DNA of 64,000 bases from Colwellia maritima (GCF_022669015.1 NZ_JAKKSL010000005.1:62001-126000); one strand, 5' to 3'; positions 51,343 through 60,903 are shown, numbered from the stretch's first letter. A program made the numbers and translations. Notes: generated by a model from the sequence alone, not told the origin.

Positions 51343-52863
51343 ATGAACATAACCAGAATACTTTTCGCCATGTGCCTTGTTATCAGTATGCAAGGCTGTA
51401 CAAACAACAAAGATACAAACGACAAAGATACAAACGACAAAGAACAGTATACAAAAGCGACCATTAGCAAGGAAAAAAAGACTATGTTAAGCATCAACCT
51501 TTCAAGTATGCAAACTGAGTTTGTAGAAGGTGACGAAATAACCGTAACCGTAACCACCGAAAATAACGGCAGTAACCCTATTGATATTCCTGACTTTAAC
51601 GCCGACCCTGCCAATGGATTATCATTTGAATTAACATTACCTGACAACACTACCCAAACGCTAACGTTTAACAGAATGCTAACATTAGGCGGTACTGCGC
51701 CAGGGGCAAAAACGTATACACTCAACGCTAACGCACGATTTTGGAGTGGCTTTAGTATTGATGAACAGGCTGAAATAGATCAAAAAGGTCAATATCAACT
51801 TACCGCAACACTTACCGTTGCCGGTACACCACACAAAACAGCGCCATTAATATTTACGGTATCACCACGACAAGTTTCATTAACCAGTGCTGCTACAGGG
51901 TTAATTATTCAAGGTACAGAAGCAGGAGGAGAATTAGCCTATGTTCAGCAAAACGGCAACTCAAATTTAATTTACCGCTTAAACTTTTATGAAACAACTC
52001 ACGTACAAGAAATTGGTTACCGCGCCAGAAGCTTAATGTACAAACAAGCTGAAAACATAGACCAAATATTTATACCTGAAAACGACAGCAGCGTAATGAG
52101 CGAAATGTCGCGGTGGATAGTGTGGCGCAGTGACAACGTAATCTCAGCGTTTAATGACATGAGCAGCGAACCTACAAAATGGCAAGCCCCGGCTCCTATT
52201 GATCACATCATTACGAACGTACATAAAATAACCAATGGCCCAGTACAAATAGGTGCGGTATCTAAAACCGACAACACCTTTTGGTTACTCAATGCTAACG
52301 GCGGTATCGGCAATCCCAACCCCGCCTTAAATGTGCAGTTTCAAACCACATTACCGGTATTTCCTGACGAAGCATTAATCGTCATACCCGCCCATGGTAT
52401 CAACGCAGATCAGCATCTTGTTTTAGTAAACACACAAGCACAAGACACAGAGTTACAGCGTGCCACCATAACAGCAGAAGGGTTAGCAGCATTTGATCAC
52501 CTAACTATTGCCAACGAAACACTCGTTACGGCAATCAAGCCCAACGCAGTAGTTAACAACGACGCAAGTGTTACCGTAAGCCTGATCACCAGTAAGCCAA
52601 TAGCCAATGGCATTAATTTAATTCTGAATACCGTTAACTACCAACAAGGTAAAGCGCCAGAAATAATAGAAAAAAGTCAAATTGGTCACATAAAATCAAT
52701 TGCAGCCTTAAAACAAGGCCTATTAATGTATTCAAAGCAGGGGGCTAATCAACGGTTAGATTTAGTGGTAGAACTCGCCAACGGTAACGTAGTAAAACTA
52801 GCAAATAACCAATTTACCCCCCTTTGGTCTTTGGTAAGCCAACAACCCCAATACAACTTATGA
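51343..52863 (+). CDS. Lipoprotein with Ig-like N-terminal domain
   Basis: An intact protein of about 506 residues with a lipobox (VISMQGC, Cys near residue 18). A linker coded by 15-bp repeats (NKDTNDKDTNDKE) precedes an Ig-like domain (FVEGDEITVTVTTENNGSNP) and a long C-terminal region of beta-propeller-like repeats (e.g. VQIGAVSKTDNTFWLLN). It lies 49 bases after the protease gene. A periplasmic immunity or accessory role for the protease is possible but unproven. Confidence 0.6.
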   Translation: MNITRILFAMCLVISMQGCTNNKDTNDKDTNDKEQYTKATISKEKKTMLSINLSSMQTEFVEGDEITVTVTTENNGSNPIDIPDFNADPANGLSFELTLPDNTTQTLTFNRMLTLGGTAPGAKTYTLNANARFWSGFSIDEQAEIDQKGQYQLTATLTVAGTPHKTAPLIFTVSPRQVSLTSAATGLIIQGTEAGGELAYVQQNGNSNLIYRLNFYETTHVQEIGYRARSLMYKQAENIDQIFIPENDSSVMSEMSRWIVWRSDNVISAFNDMSSEPTKWQAPAPIDHIITNVHKITNGPVQIGAVSKTDNTFWLLNANGGIGNPNPALNVQFQTTLPVFPDEALIVIPAHGINADQHLVLVNTQAQDTELQRATITAEGLAAFDHLTIANETLVTAIKPNAVVNNDASVTVSLITSKPIANGINLILNTVNYQQGKAPEIIEKSQIGHIKSIAALKQGLLMYSKQGANQRLDLVVELANGNVVKLANNQFTPLWSLVSQQPQYNL

Positions 52864-53133
52864 GCGCTATAGAAAGCACTTATATTTTGTATTACTCCGA
52901 TGAACGAGGACATTACTTTGAACCGCTGTAAAAAAACAAGGATAATCAAGGCGTTTAACTTTACATTCTTGCACACTTGCAGATTGAACATAATGTAGTT
53001 AAATGCCATCATGTGCATAACTGTCATATACGTAACTGTCATCAAATTAATATGATCAGTATTTATAGTGATTAAACTAATAAATAACGCAATAAATAAG
53101 TAATAAATAAAATAATAATTAAAGGACCATCAA

Positions 53134-54081
53134 ATGCTCGCCATCATTCTATTTTCAGTCATCGTGCTTTATTTTTTCTACCGTGGCTACCGTCTCGGCT
53201 TAGGTTTAGTGCTTGCCCGGGTGGTAAGTGTTGTAGGAGCCTATTATCTAGCCGTAACATTTGCCGATAACGGTGCAGCAATAATTAGTGAAAATTCAGC
53301 GTTAGAAGGGCTTGTAGCTTACTTTATTGCCGGGTTTGTCATCTTTGTAGTTAGTTCAATCATCATCTCAATTATTCTACAAATAGCCTTGGGCGCACTG
53401 GGAAAAGCAACCGATGGCAAATCAAAATTACCGTTACTAGGTGGCTTTGCTAATGGTTTGCTAGGGGCTTTTGTGGGCTTAGCCTTAGTTTGGTTTTTCA
53501 ATATGGCAAACACCGCACTAACCAATGGCGAAATGCCAGAAGATAATCTCATCAATAATTGGTCACAAAAAATCATGGGAGACTCTATCGATACCGCATT
53601 ATCAATGCAATTTCCACAAGCACCGCAATTAGTAGGTATAGCCTCATATGTCTTAAAAAACCAAAGACGTGGTGTAAAAGACGGTATGACATTAGCTAAT
53701 GATCCTGATGTACAAACCCTAGTCAATAGCCGAAAAGTTCAACGCATGGTACAAAACAGAGATTTAATTGGCCTAATGACCGCCAAAGAAATTGACGACG
53801 TGCTTGAAGACAAAACAGTACAACGTATTTTAGAAGAAACCAATGTACTTGGAGACATCGATGTAACTGATAAAATTGCCGTTAAAACACGACTCACCCA
53901 AGAAGTCATGACCACACTCGTGCGGGTTGAAGTAATCAAGCAAAACCCACGTTTTAAACAACTAACTAACGACCCAGAGCTACAACGCATGATAAGAAAC
54001 AATGACGTTGTTGGTTTAATGAGTAGCCCAAAAGTGAAAGAAATTGCTGACATAGTAATGGACTCAGGCATCATTAAATAA
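53134..54081 (+). CDS. CvpA family membrane protein
   Basis: An intact 315-residue protein. Four membrane helices fill the first 135 residues, with the CvpA-like YRGYRLGLGLVLARVVSVVG. The C-terminal half is helical and contains two related blocks, DPDVQTLVNSRKVQRMVQNR and DPELQRMIRNNDVVGLMSSP. CvpA homologs support colicin V production and envelope homeostasis in enterobacteria. Here it precedes an ABC exporter by 45 bases, which suggests a linked export function (inference). Confidence 0.78.
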   Translation: MLAIILFSVIVLYFFYRGYRLGLGLVLARVVSVVGAYYLAVTFADNGAAIISENSALEGLVAYFIAGFVIFVVSSIIISIILQIALGALGKATDGKSKLPLLGGFANGLLGAFVGLALVWFFNMANTALTNGEMPEDNLINNWSQKIMGDSIDTALSMQFPQAPQLVGIASYVLKNQRRGVKDGMTLANDPDVQTLVNSRKVQRMVQNRDLIGLMTAKEIDDVLEDKTVQRILEETNVLGDIDVTDKIAVKTRLTQEVMTTLVRVEVIKQNPRFKQLTNDPELQRMIRNNDVVGLMSSPKVKEIADIVMDSGIIK

Positions 54082-54126
54082 GCTAAGCAATAATCACTAC
54101 ATAACAACATTAAGTAACAAAACCTA

Positions 54127-55806
54127 ATGACCTTTTACCATTTTTTTAGTTTACTTAAAAACCACAAGCTACCGTTACTTGTTGCCATAGCCTTAATGGT
54201 AATTGAAAGTATCGTTAGCTTGTCTGTTCCTTGGTTTGCCGGTAAATTTTCAGAGTCAGTTCTCGATGGTAAAACCCTATTCAACCTCAGTTACATACAA
54301 ATAGCGCTACTATGGTTATCGCTGTTTGTGCTTCAGGCGCTATTACGGTTTTTATCAACCTACAAAGTTAACTTTATCGGAGCGCAAATGCTCACCGAAC
54401 TCAGTTGTCGTTTGTATGATCATATTCAATTATTACCCGTTAAATATTTCAGTAACACCAAAAAAGGCGAAACCCTTGCACTGTTAAGTAACGACGTTAG
54501 CATCATTAGTTATTTTCTCTCTGGCATACTCACTGGCCTTGTACCCGCCACCCTTATTTTACTTGGGGCACTTATTTTAATGGCGACAATAAACACCACT
54601 ATCACCTTAATAATAATGTTGATGGTGCCGGCATTTTTTGTGGTAGTAAAATTACTCGGTAAAGGTATTCGCCCAATTAGTGAAAATCTAGTACAAAGGC
54701 AAGCAGATGGTGTTGCCATTGCCAGTGAAAACTTAAGTATTATTAAGCTAGTAAAAGCCTTTTCAAGGGAAAAAAGCGAATCTAATCGGTTTAAAAGTAA
54801 CGCTCATGAAATTCAAAAGCTAAGAAAAAAACAACTAAAAATCCAAGCCATTTTATCGCCGGTGCTGCAATTACTTGTTTCTACAGGAGTGTTAGTGGTT
54901 GTAGTGGTGAGTGCCATGCACTATCAGTCGGGCAACTTAACCATGCCTGATTTAATCACCTTATTAATGTACGGTATGCTGTTCGCCAGACCCATGAGCA
55001 CGTTAGCTAATTTATACGGACAAACACAGCAAGCCCTGGGTTCGTCAAAACGGTTAAATAACGTATTCAACATTTCACCCGAGCCAAACAATCATGCTGA
55101 AGAAGACAATAGTGAAAACCAACTTCATGGCAATATCACTTTTAACAAAGTAGATTTTAGTTACGAACCAAACGAACCCTTGCTTAACGATATCAATATA
55201 ACTATTCAACCCAAGCAAAAAGTATTGATTTTAGGGCCAAATGGCACAGGAAAATCAACATTATTACACCTATTGGTAAGATTTATAGAGCCAACCTCGG
55301 GTGAAATAACCATAGGCGAACAGCCACTAAACCATTTTAGATTGTCAACCGTACGCAACAGTGTTGGGTTAGTCTCGCAAGACATCGCCTTATGCAGCGG
55401 TTCAATAGCCGACAACATTGCTTTTGGTTATCCACAAGCTAGTTTTGCTGAAATAGAAAACGCCGCTAAAAAAGCAGGTGCTCATTCGTTTATAACCGCA
55501 TTAGAAAATGGTTATAAAACCCAAGTAGGAGAAAATGGCGTGCTACTGTCTGGCGGACAAAGGCAACGTATATCATTAGCCAGAGCGTTAATGACCGAAC
55601 CGTCAATTTTATTACTAGACGAACCAACCTCAATGATTGATAGTGAAGCAAAAACTAGCTTTAAAGACAGCTTTAACGAGGTTTTAAAACATAAAACTGT
55701 TATTATGGTTAGCCATGAACATCACTTGGTTGATATAGCTGATCATGTGTATGAAATGAAAAATCATCAATTAGTCGCGGTTAATCCAAAAGAAAATTGT
55801 GAATAA
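54127..55806 (+). CDS. ABC exporter, fused permease and ATPase
   Basis: An intact 559-residue type I half-transporter. Six membrane helices lie in residues 1-300. The ATPase domain has Walker A GPNGTGKST, signature LSGGQRQRISLARAL, Walker B ILLLDEPT and the switch His in VSHEHH. There is no N-terminal peptidase domain. Next to the PqqD-like and B2-like genes it could export a modified peptide, as lasso-type transporters do. Confidence 0.9.
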   Translation: MTFYHFFSLLKNHKLPLLVAIALMVIESIVSLSVPWFAGKFSESVLDGKTLFNLSYIQIALLWLSLFVLQALLRFLSTYKVNFIGAQMLTELSCRLYDHIQLLPVKYFSNTKKGETLALLSNDVSIISYFLSGILTGLVPATLILLGALILMATINTTITLIIMLMVPAFFVVVKLLGKGIRPISENLVQRQADGVAIASENLSIIKLVKAFSREKSESNRFKSNAHEIQKLRKKQLKIQAILSPVLQLLVSTGVLVVVVVSAMHYQSGNLTMPDLITLLMYGMLFARPMSTLANLYGQTQQALGSSKRLNNVFNISPEPNNHAEEDNSENQLHGNITFNKVDFSYEPNEPLLNDINITIQPKQKVLILGPNGTGKSTLLHLLVRFIEPTSGEITIGEQPLNHFRLSTVRNSVGLVSQDIALCSGSIADNIAFGYPQASFAEIENAAKKAGAHSFITALENGYKTQVGENGVLLSGGQRQRISLARALMTEPSILLLDEPTSMIDSEAKTSFKDSFNEVLKHKTVIMVSHEHHLVDIADHVYEMKNHQLVAVNPKENCE

Positions 55807-55848
55807 TGTTTTGTAGAAAACCCATTAATATAAAGGAAATTAAGTTAA

Positions 55849-56130
55849 ATGAGCGAAGTTAGCTACCAATTGGCCGAAAATGTGCTTTTTCAAAAAGTAG
55901 CAGATGAAACCGTAATACTTGAACCAAATACAGGCGAATATTTCACGCTTAATGCTATTGGTACTTTTATGGTAGAGCTTTTTCAAGCAGGGCATACCCA
56001 AACCGAAGTGATCAATGCCGTACTTGAAAAATACCAAGCAGAGCAAGCAGAAGTTACCCAAGACATTAACGAGTTAGTAACACAAATGCTCAAACAAGGT
56101 TTATTAATCATTGCTGAGCCGCAATCATAA
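55849..56130 (+). CDS. PqqD family protein (RiPP recognition element)
   Basis: An intact 93-residue protein with the PqqD fold (VADETVILEPNTGEYFTLNA, then GTFMVELFQAG and a winged-helix end). In RiPP pathways such proteins bind the leader peptide and present it to the modifying enzyme. It follows the exporter gene by 42 bases and is followed by a lasso-type B2 protein. Confidence 0.85.
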   Translation: MSEVSYQLAENVLFQKVADETVILEPNTGEYFTLNAIGTFMVELFQAGHTQTEVINAVLEKYQAEQAEVTQDINELVTQMLKQGLLIIAEPQS

Positions 56131-56186
56131 ATTCACATGTTTATGTAATGTAGGGTTGGACTTCAGTCCGCCAAAAATGTTTAATC

Positions 56187-56297
56187 ACTTCTCGGTGAAG
56201 TGCGAAGCACCTCGGTGTACTCTGTGGTGAAAAATGTAGGTTGGGCTTTAGCCCAACAAGGGGCAATAAATTACCCCCTACAAGGGGCTAAACAACG
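56187..56297. repeat. Interspersed repeats between pqqD-like and B2 genes
   Basis: A partial copy of the CTCGGTG element (56187-56230) is followed by the palindromic element GGTTGGGCTTTAGCCCAAC with GGGGCAATAAATTACCCC (56235-56297). The second element recurs at 57070 and 61867. The insertion may have separated the two RiPP-like genes from a tighter operon. Confidence 0.8.
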
Positions 56298-56319
56298 TTA
56301 AGGAACCCGCACGTTTATC

Positions 56320-56823
56320 ATGTCTGTATTCACAAAACTATTCTCACTGTCTAAAACTGAGTTAAGTATTTTACTTGAAGCATGGTGGGTGTTTTTAAAG
56401 TGGGATTGGTTAATTTCATTTACACAATACAGTAATTGGCAAAACAATTGGCAAAACAATTGGCAAAACGAAATCGCAAACCTGTCAGGCACAAATAATA
56501 GTGTTATTCCTGACAATAAACAGGCAGACAAAACATCGTTAGCGCAAGTTGCGTTAGTGATCCAACTTAGTGAAAAAGTCGCTCGTCATCACCTTCGTAA
56601 AATGAACTGCCTACGCCGCTGCTTAACGCAAAAACAAATACTTAAAAAACGCGGTTACCCAACACAAATGCACATTGGCGTCGCCATCAACAATGAAAAG
56701 CTCAAAGCCCACGCCTGGTTAACCTACCAAGGTAAAATTATCAACGACAGTAATGACGTAACAACACGTTACAGTGAATTAAAAGCGCAAAACCAACACG
56801 CGATCCTACAAAGCTTTAAATAA
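56320..56823 (+). CDS. Lasso-peptide B2-like leader peptidase
   Basis: An intact 167-residue protein of the transglutaminase-like B2 family that removes leader peptides in lasso pathways. The expected catalytic set is seen: Cys97 in NCLRRCLTQKQILKKRG, His131 in KAHAWLTYQG and Asp143 in IINDSND. A 12-bp DNA repeat gives NWQNNWQNNWQN near residue 39, an unusual insertion. The nearest ribosome-site-like AAGGA is 15 bases from the ATG, so translation may be weak or the start may differ. No lasso cyclase (asparagine synthetase-like) or precursor gene is visible. Confidence 0.75.
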   Translation: MSVFTKLFSLSKTELSILLEAWWVFLKWDWLISFTQYSNWQNNWQNNWQNEIANLSGTNNSVIPDNKQADKTSLAQVALVIQLSEKVARHHLRKMNCLRRCLTQKQILKKRGYPTQMHIGVAINNEKLKAHAWLTYQGKIINDSNDVTTRYSELKAQNQHAILQSFK

Positions 56824-56826
56824 TAC

Positions 56827-56855
56827 CAGTTTCATTAATCAAGTGATCTATTTTA
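56827..56855 (+). repeat. Dispersed short repeat, copy 3
   Basis: CAGTTTCATTAATCAAGTGA and the following TCTATTTTA match the repeats at 46289 and 47219. Confidence 0.65.
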
Positions 56856-56912
56856 AACAAGTAGAAACGTTCACACAGCGGCGGTTAAATTGTTTTTAAA
56901 GATAAAAGATTA

Positions 56913-57063
56913 TTCACCACCGAGAACACAGAGACGCTTCGCTACACAGAGAAGAGATAAGAAAAGGTCAGAAGAGATAGTGATCAGGGATTTAAGAAGT
57001 TTTTTATCTTTGTTTTAATGTCTTCTCAGTGAAGGCCTAAGGCCCTCGGTGCTCTCGGTGGTC
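56913..57063. repeat. Interspersed CACCGAG element, copy A
   Basis: It begins TTCACCACCGAGAACACAGA and ends CTCGGTGCTCTCGGTGGTC, so its ends are imperfect inverted repeats. The interior differs from the other copies. Related copies lie at 60546, 60739 and 61694. The right part (from about 57008) is also the left edge of the 4.8-kb tandem duplication. No coding frame is present in 56824-57280. Confidence 0.8.
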
Positions 57064-57069
57064 AAAAAA

Positions 57070-57131
57070 TGTAGGTTGGGCTTTAGCCCAACAAGGGGCA
57101 ATAAATTACCCCTACAATGGGCTAAACAACG
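57070..57131. repeat. Palindromic GGTTGGGC element
   Basis: Contains two palindromic arms, GGTTGGGCTTTAGCCCAAC and GGGGCAATAAATTACCCC. Copies lie at 56235 and 61867. Confidence 0.8.
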
Positions 57132-57280
57132 CGTTCATCACTAACCTTTACAGAATCGTTATAGATTGTCTAATTTACTAAATGCTTTAAAAAAACCAAC
57201 TCCAAACTTCAGAAAATCAATAATTTACTTCCTTTGTTTTATCAGATAATATCGCTTTAAATATTCAGCAAGGATAGCCA

Positions 57281-57931
57281 ATGAATAACCGCAGAAAAAT
57301 CGCGTCACTTTCTCGCCCTCATTTTACATTGTTATTACTAATTTTGTGCTTACTTGCTTACCCTATGATAAGTCAAGGAGTAGATATGTTTGGTTGGTTT
57401 AAAAAACAAGACGTATTTTTATGTTCAGAAGTCAACGGCGTGGTAACTGAAAATGGGAAACCTGTTGCCAATATAGAAATTACTCGCTCATTAATGTATA
57501 TCGATGCAAAAGATCATATTGATGTTGCCATTACTGATGATACTGGTCATTTTCATTTCCCGCAAAAGAGCATTCGCTCATCCATTCCCAGTAAACCGTT
57601 TTCTGAAGATAGGGTATCGCAACAAATTACTATTAACCGCGAAGGCACGCTTATTCTGTTATGGGGAGCAACTCATGTGGGGATTACGGAAATACCTGAA
57701 TTTTACAAAAAATTGGCTTTTTTAAATTGTGAGTTGAGCAATAAGCGAGCTGATTTTCAATTTAAAAATAATATCCCTAGTAATCGTGAACATATGGCTT
57801 CTAGCATTTGCCGTTGGGATGACGATTACATGCCTTTCTGGCTTTATGATGGTGAAAAAGAATACCGTATACATGACGGTGATTTTAATAAACTAACTGA
57901 ACAATATACAGGGAAGAAGGTTAAACTATGA
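57281..57931 (+). CDS. DUF6795-like exported protein, copy 1
   Basis: 216 residues with a signal anchor (about residues 14-32) and a domain of beta-sandwich type (CSEVNGVVTENGKPVANIEI), which I read as DUF6795-like. The C-terminal half has ICRWDDDYMPFWLYDGEKEY. A ribosome site AAGGA sits 8 bases before the ATG in a leader shared by all four copies. Its stop overlaps the next ATG (ATGA). A possible immunity or partner protein of the lipase toxin in this array. Confidence 0.7.
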   Translation: MNNRRKIASLSRPHFTLLLLILCLLAYPMISQGVDMFGWFKKQDVFLCSEVNGVVTENGKPVANIEITRSLMYIDAKDHIDVAITDDTGHFHFPQKSIRSSIPSKPFSEDRVSQQITINREGTLILLWGATHVGITEIPEFYKKLAFLNCELSNKRADFQFKNNIPSNREHMASSICRWDDDYMPFWLYDGEKEYRIHDGDFNKLTEQYTGKKVKL

Positions 57932-58245
57932 CATACGATAATTTAGCACAAGGTTTTATTCTTCAATTTACCGTAGTACCATTTTGTGCTGTTGCTTTTT
58001 TTGTATTAACAATTATGATCACAAGTAAATATTTTACTTCATATTTTGTTGTCGACATTCTTATGAACGTTGGTATTTTTACGTTTCCACTCTCGTGGTT
58101 CATAAGTGTTTTTATGATTTACAGCTCCCATATACCAAGTAAAGACACCTATAATCTACTATGGCATGGGTTTCCTTTTGCCGTCGTTTTTACCGCCTCT
58201 ATATTAGTGGGGATTTATATAAAAATTATTAAAAAAGTCTCCTAA
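57928..58245 (+). CDS. Small membrane protein, copy 1
   Basis: 105 residues with three predicted membrane helices (FILQFTVVPFCAVAFFVLTI, a second near residue 45 and a third near residue 82). It overlaps the stop of the DUF6795-like gene by 4 bases and is therefore translationally coupled. Copy 2 at 62726 is nearly identical. I do not recognise a family. Confidence 0.75.
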   Translation: MTYDNLAQGFILQFTVVPFCAVAFFVLTIMITSKYFTSYFVVDILMNVGIFTFPLSWFISVFMIYSSHIPSKDTYNLLWHGFPFAVVFTASILVGIYIKIIKKVS

Positions 58246-58461
58246 ACCTTAATTTTAATATTAGAAACAATAAATATATAATCCTCTTTAAGCTAAGTAA
58301 AATATTATTGCGGTTAGTTGTTAATATAGCAGGGGGAGTTATTACTCTGCAATTAAAGCGCAATTTAGATTGAAAATACGAGTGATACATTGCGTAAGTA
58401 GGTATTTACTTTTTCAACTCTAACAGATAATATCGCTTTAAATATTCAGCAAGGATAGCCA

Positions 58462-59112
58462 ATGAATAACCGCAGAAAAATCGCGTCACTTTCTCGCCCT
58501 CATTTTACATTGTTATTTCTAATTTTGTGCTTACTTGCTTACCCTATGATAAGTCAAGGAGTAGATATGTTTGGTTGGTTTAAAAAACAAGACGTATTTT
58601 TATGTTCAGAAGTCAACGGCGTGGTAACTGAAAATGGGAAACCCGTTGCCAATATAGAAATTACTCGCTCATTAATGTATATCGATGCAAAAGATCATAT
58701 TGATGTTGCCATTACTGATGATACTGGTCATTTTCATTTCCCGCAAAAGAGCATTCGCTCATCCATTCCCAGTAAACCGTTTTCTGAAGATAGGGTATCG
58801 CAACAAATTACTATTAACCGCGAAGGCACGCTCATTCCATTATGGATCGCAACTCATGTGGGTATTACGGAAATACCTGAATTCACTAAAAAACTGGCTT
58901 TTTTAAATTGTGAGTTAAGCAATAAACGAGTCAGTTTTCAGTTTAAAAATAGCAACCCAAATAATAGAGAATACCAAGCCTCTAGCGTATGTCGGTGGGA
59001 TGAAGACTACCTGCCTTTTTTACTTTACGATGGGGACAATCAGTATATCGTTGAAAATGGGGATTTTAATACACTAACGGATCGTTTTACAGGAAAGGAA
59101 GTCAAACTATGA
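58462..59112 (+). CDS. DUF6795-like exported protein, copy 2
   Basis: 216 residues. The first half is almost identical to copy 1, but the region from about residue 125 differs: IPLWIATHVG, then ASSVCRWDEDYLPFLLYDGD. The leader with AAGGA before the ATG is identical to that of copy 1. Its stop overlaps the lipase ATG (ATGA), so it is coupled to the toxin-like gene rather than to the small membrane protein. Confidence 0.72.
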   Translation: MNNRRKIASLSRPHFTLLFLILCLLAYPMISQGVDMFGWFKKQDVFLCSEVNGVVTENGKPVANIEITRSLMYIDAKDHIDVAITDDTGHFHFPQKSIRSSIPSKPFSEDRVSQQITINREGTLIPLWIATHVGITEIPEFTKKLAFLNCELSNKRVSFQFKNSNPNNREYQASSVCRWDEDYLPFLLYDGDNQYIVENGDFNTLTDRFTGKEVKL

Positions 59113-60257
59113 ATAAAACAATATCCTTGACACAGCAGCAAGTGTTGCTGATAGAGTCTATGATATAAGAAAGTCACAAGGTTTTGCCGATGAATTTCAT
59201 CTTGATTTTATACGTAATTTTAAAATCACCAACAGCCAAATACAAGGAATCAGCGGCGGTCTAGTTAATCAGTTGCTTAACCGCAGTACGGGCTTTGCTT
59301 TAACGGCAGAGGGTACTTCCCCACAATTTTTAAATCACCATATTATCGGTATTCGTGGCACTAAATTTTCTTCATTTGCTGATTGGTTAACTAACCTCAA
59401 TGTAGCCGTTACCCTTGGCCCTAAAAACCTTGAGGTACATTCAGGCTTTCAAAAAGCCTTCAGCAGTATGCGCCCAAGACATTTAATCAATATATAGCAA
59501 AGCACAACCCCAGTTGTTTGCATGTAATAGGTCATAGCTTAGGCGGTGCCATTGCTGAGTTAACTGCTATTTGGGCAAGTGCACGTGGTATTAAAACTAA
59601 GCTTTATACCTTTGGCGCACCACGCGTGGTGCTTACAAACTCTATTCACAGTGCAGCGATGAATGTTGACCATTATCGGGTAACCCATGGTGCTGACCCT
59701 GTGCCTTGTGTACCTGTTTGGCCATTTACTCATACCGTAGGTGAATATCAAACCGCGATGAATGGGGGATCTTTTTTTGCTCTTTCTGCACACTCAATGG
59801 CGAAGTCGGCACCTGGTTATGTTAACACTGTCAATGCCTATAAAGATTACCGAAGTATGGATAGCGCACTTAAAACACTGCACTATAAACACACCGTGCT
59901 TAAATATGAGCAGCGCCATAACGCGTCATTTTCGCAGCGCCGGCAACAAATTATTACCGATGCGTTAATCACACTCTTAAAGAAAAGCGGACAGTATGCA
60001 CTTATTCCGGGCAAGCTGCAGCGAGTGTTGGCTTGTCCTTTTATGATGTACTAGCACGTTGTTTACATGAGTCTATTGTAAGAATTCCTGATGCAGAAGA
60101 AGCATTAAGGGGACTATTAGGACATATGCTTGTATTTGTAGGTAAAGGGGCGCAAGCGGTTAAGGAAATGACGGTTAAGTTTATTCGTTGGGTATTAGGC
60201 TTGATGATAAAAACGTTATATACCACAGCAAAACAAGCGATTGATCGTATATTTTAA
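59109..60257 (+). pseudogene. Class 3 lipase, copy 1, frameshifted
   Basis: A lipase of about 382 residues when bridged. It starts MNKTIS and soon shifts frame (near 59130) to VADRVYDIRKSQGFADEFHL. It continues HHIIGIRGTKFSSFADWL and VIGHSLGGAIAELTA (nucleophile Ser in GHSLGG), then GADPVPCVPVWPFTH and a helical C-terminus. Further breaks lie near 59470 and 60020. Three breaks in 1.1 kb, against none in the preceding 12 kb, suggest real inactivation, but errors cannot be excluded. Lipase_3 enzymes are known antibacterial effectors of type VI systems (Tle2 group). Confidence 0.7.
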
Positions 60258-60341
60258 TCCTAGAAATAATTGTTCAATTTACTCTTCAATACATACTCGC
60301 TGAATAGTCGTTGGTTAGGTACCAAACCAACGGCTGTTTTT

Positions 60342-60533
60342 ACCAGAAAAGCCTTAAGCGAATTTGTTAATGGAAAAGTTAAATGTTCGCACGCTATGGC
60401 AAGGCGTTTATCCGAAGCTACAGGAACAGGCGTTGCAATATGGATCAATATGCAAGCAAAATTGGATACGTGGGAAGCGGAGAATATGGAATTACTTGGT
60501 GATCCTATCGTACCTTTACCCCTACAAGCGTAA
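60342..60533 (+). pseudogene. Truncated HigA antitoxin copy
   Basis: The last 64 residues of HigA (TRKALSEFVNGKVKCSHAMA to VPLPLQA) are repeated here almost exactly as in the intact gene at 61384, offset by 1147 bases. The first third of the antitoxin and the toxin gene are missing. It is followed by a CACCGAG repeat, as is the intact copy. Confidence 0.85.
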
Positions 60534-60545
60534 TAAACCTAACTT

Positions 60546-60712
60546 ATTCACCACCGAGAACACTGAGACAGGTTCTATGCTCCTGCAGAACCTAAGTGAC
60601 CTACATCCATGTAGGCCTCGCTACGCTACACAGAGAAAAGATAAGAAAAATAAATACTTTGTTTTAATATCTTCTCGGTGAGGCCGAAGGCCCTCGGTGC
60701 CCTCTGTGGTCA
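60546..60712. repeat. Interspersed CACCGAG element, copy B
   Basis: About 167 bases, beginning CACCACCGAGAACACTGAGA and ending in CTCGGTGCCCTCTGTGGTCA. It includes the internal palindrome CCTACATCCATGTAGG. It directly follows the HigA remnant. Confidence 0.82.
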
Positions 60713-60738
60713 AACTGTTTTTTAAAGATAAAAGATTA

Positions 60739-60903
60739 TTCACCACCGAGAACACAGAGACAGGTTCTATGCTCCTGCAGAACCTAAGTGACCTACATCC
60801 ATGTAGGCCTCGCTTCGCTACACAGAGAAATGATAAGAAAAATAAATTCTTTGTTTTAATATCTTCTCGGTGAGGCCGAAGGCTCTCGGTGCTCTCTGTG
60901 GTC
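60739..60903. repeat. Interspersed CACCGAG element, copy C
   Basis: A second element in the same orientation 26 bases after copy B, nearly identical to it. Both lie in the 523-bp gap 60534-61056 before higB, which shows no gene. Confidence 0.82.

Noticed and set aside
56913-57063. CACCGAG element as an insertion sequence
   Set aside because: No transposase frame is present and the element is only about 150-170 bases, so it is at most a non-autonomous repeat.
57504-57725. 73-codon frame inside DUF6795-like copy 1, repeated in other copies
   Set aside because: It repeats because the host gene is duplicated. It is a +1-frame shadow without its own ribosome site.
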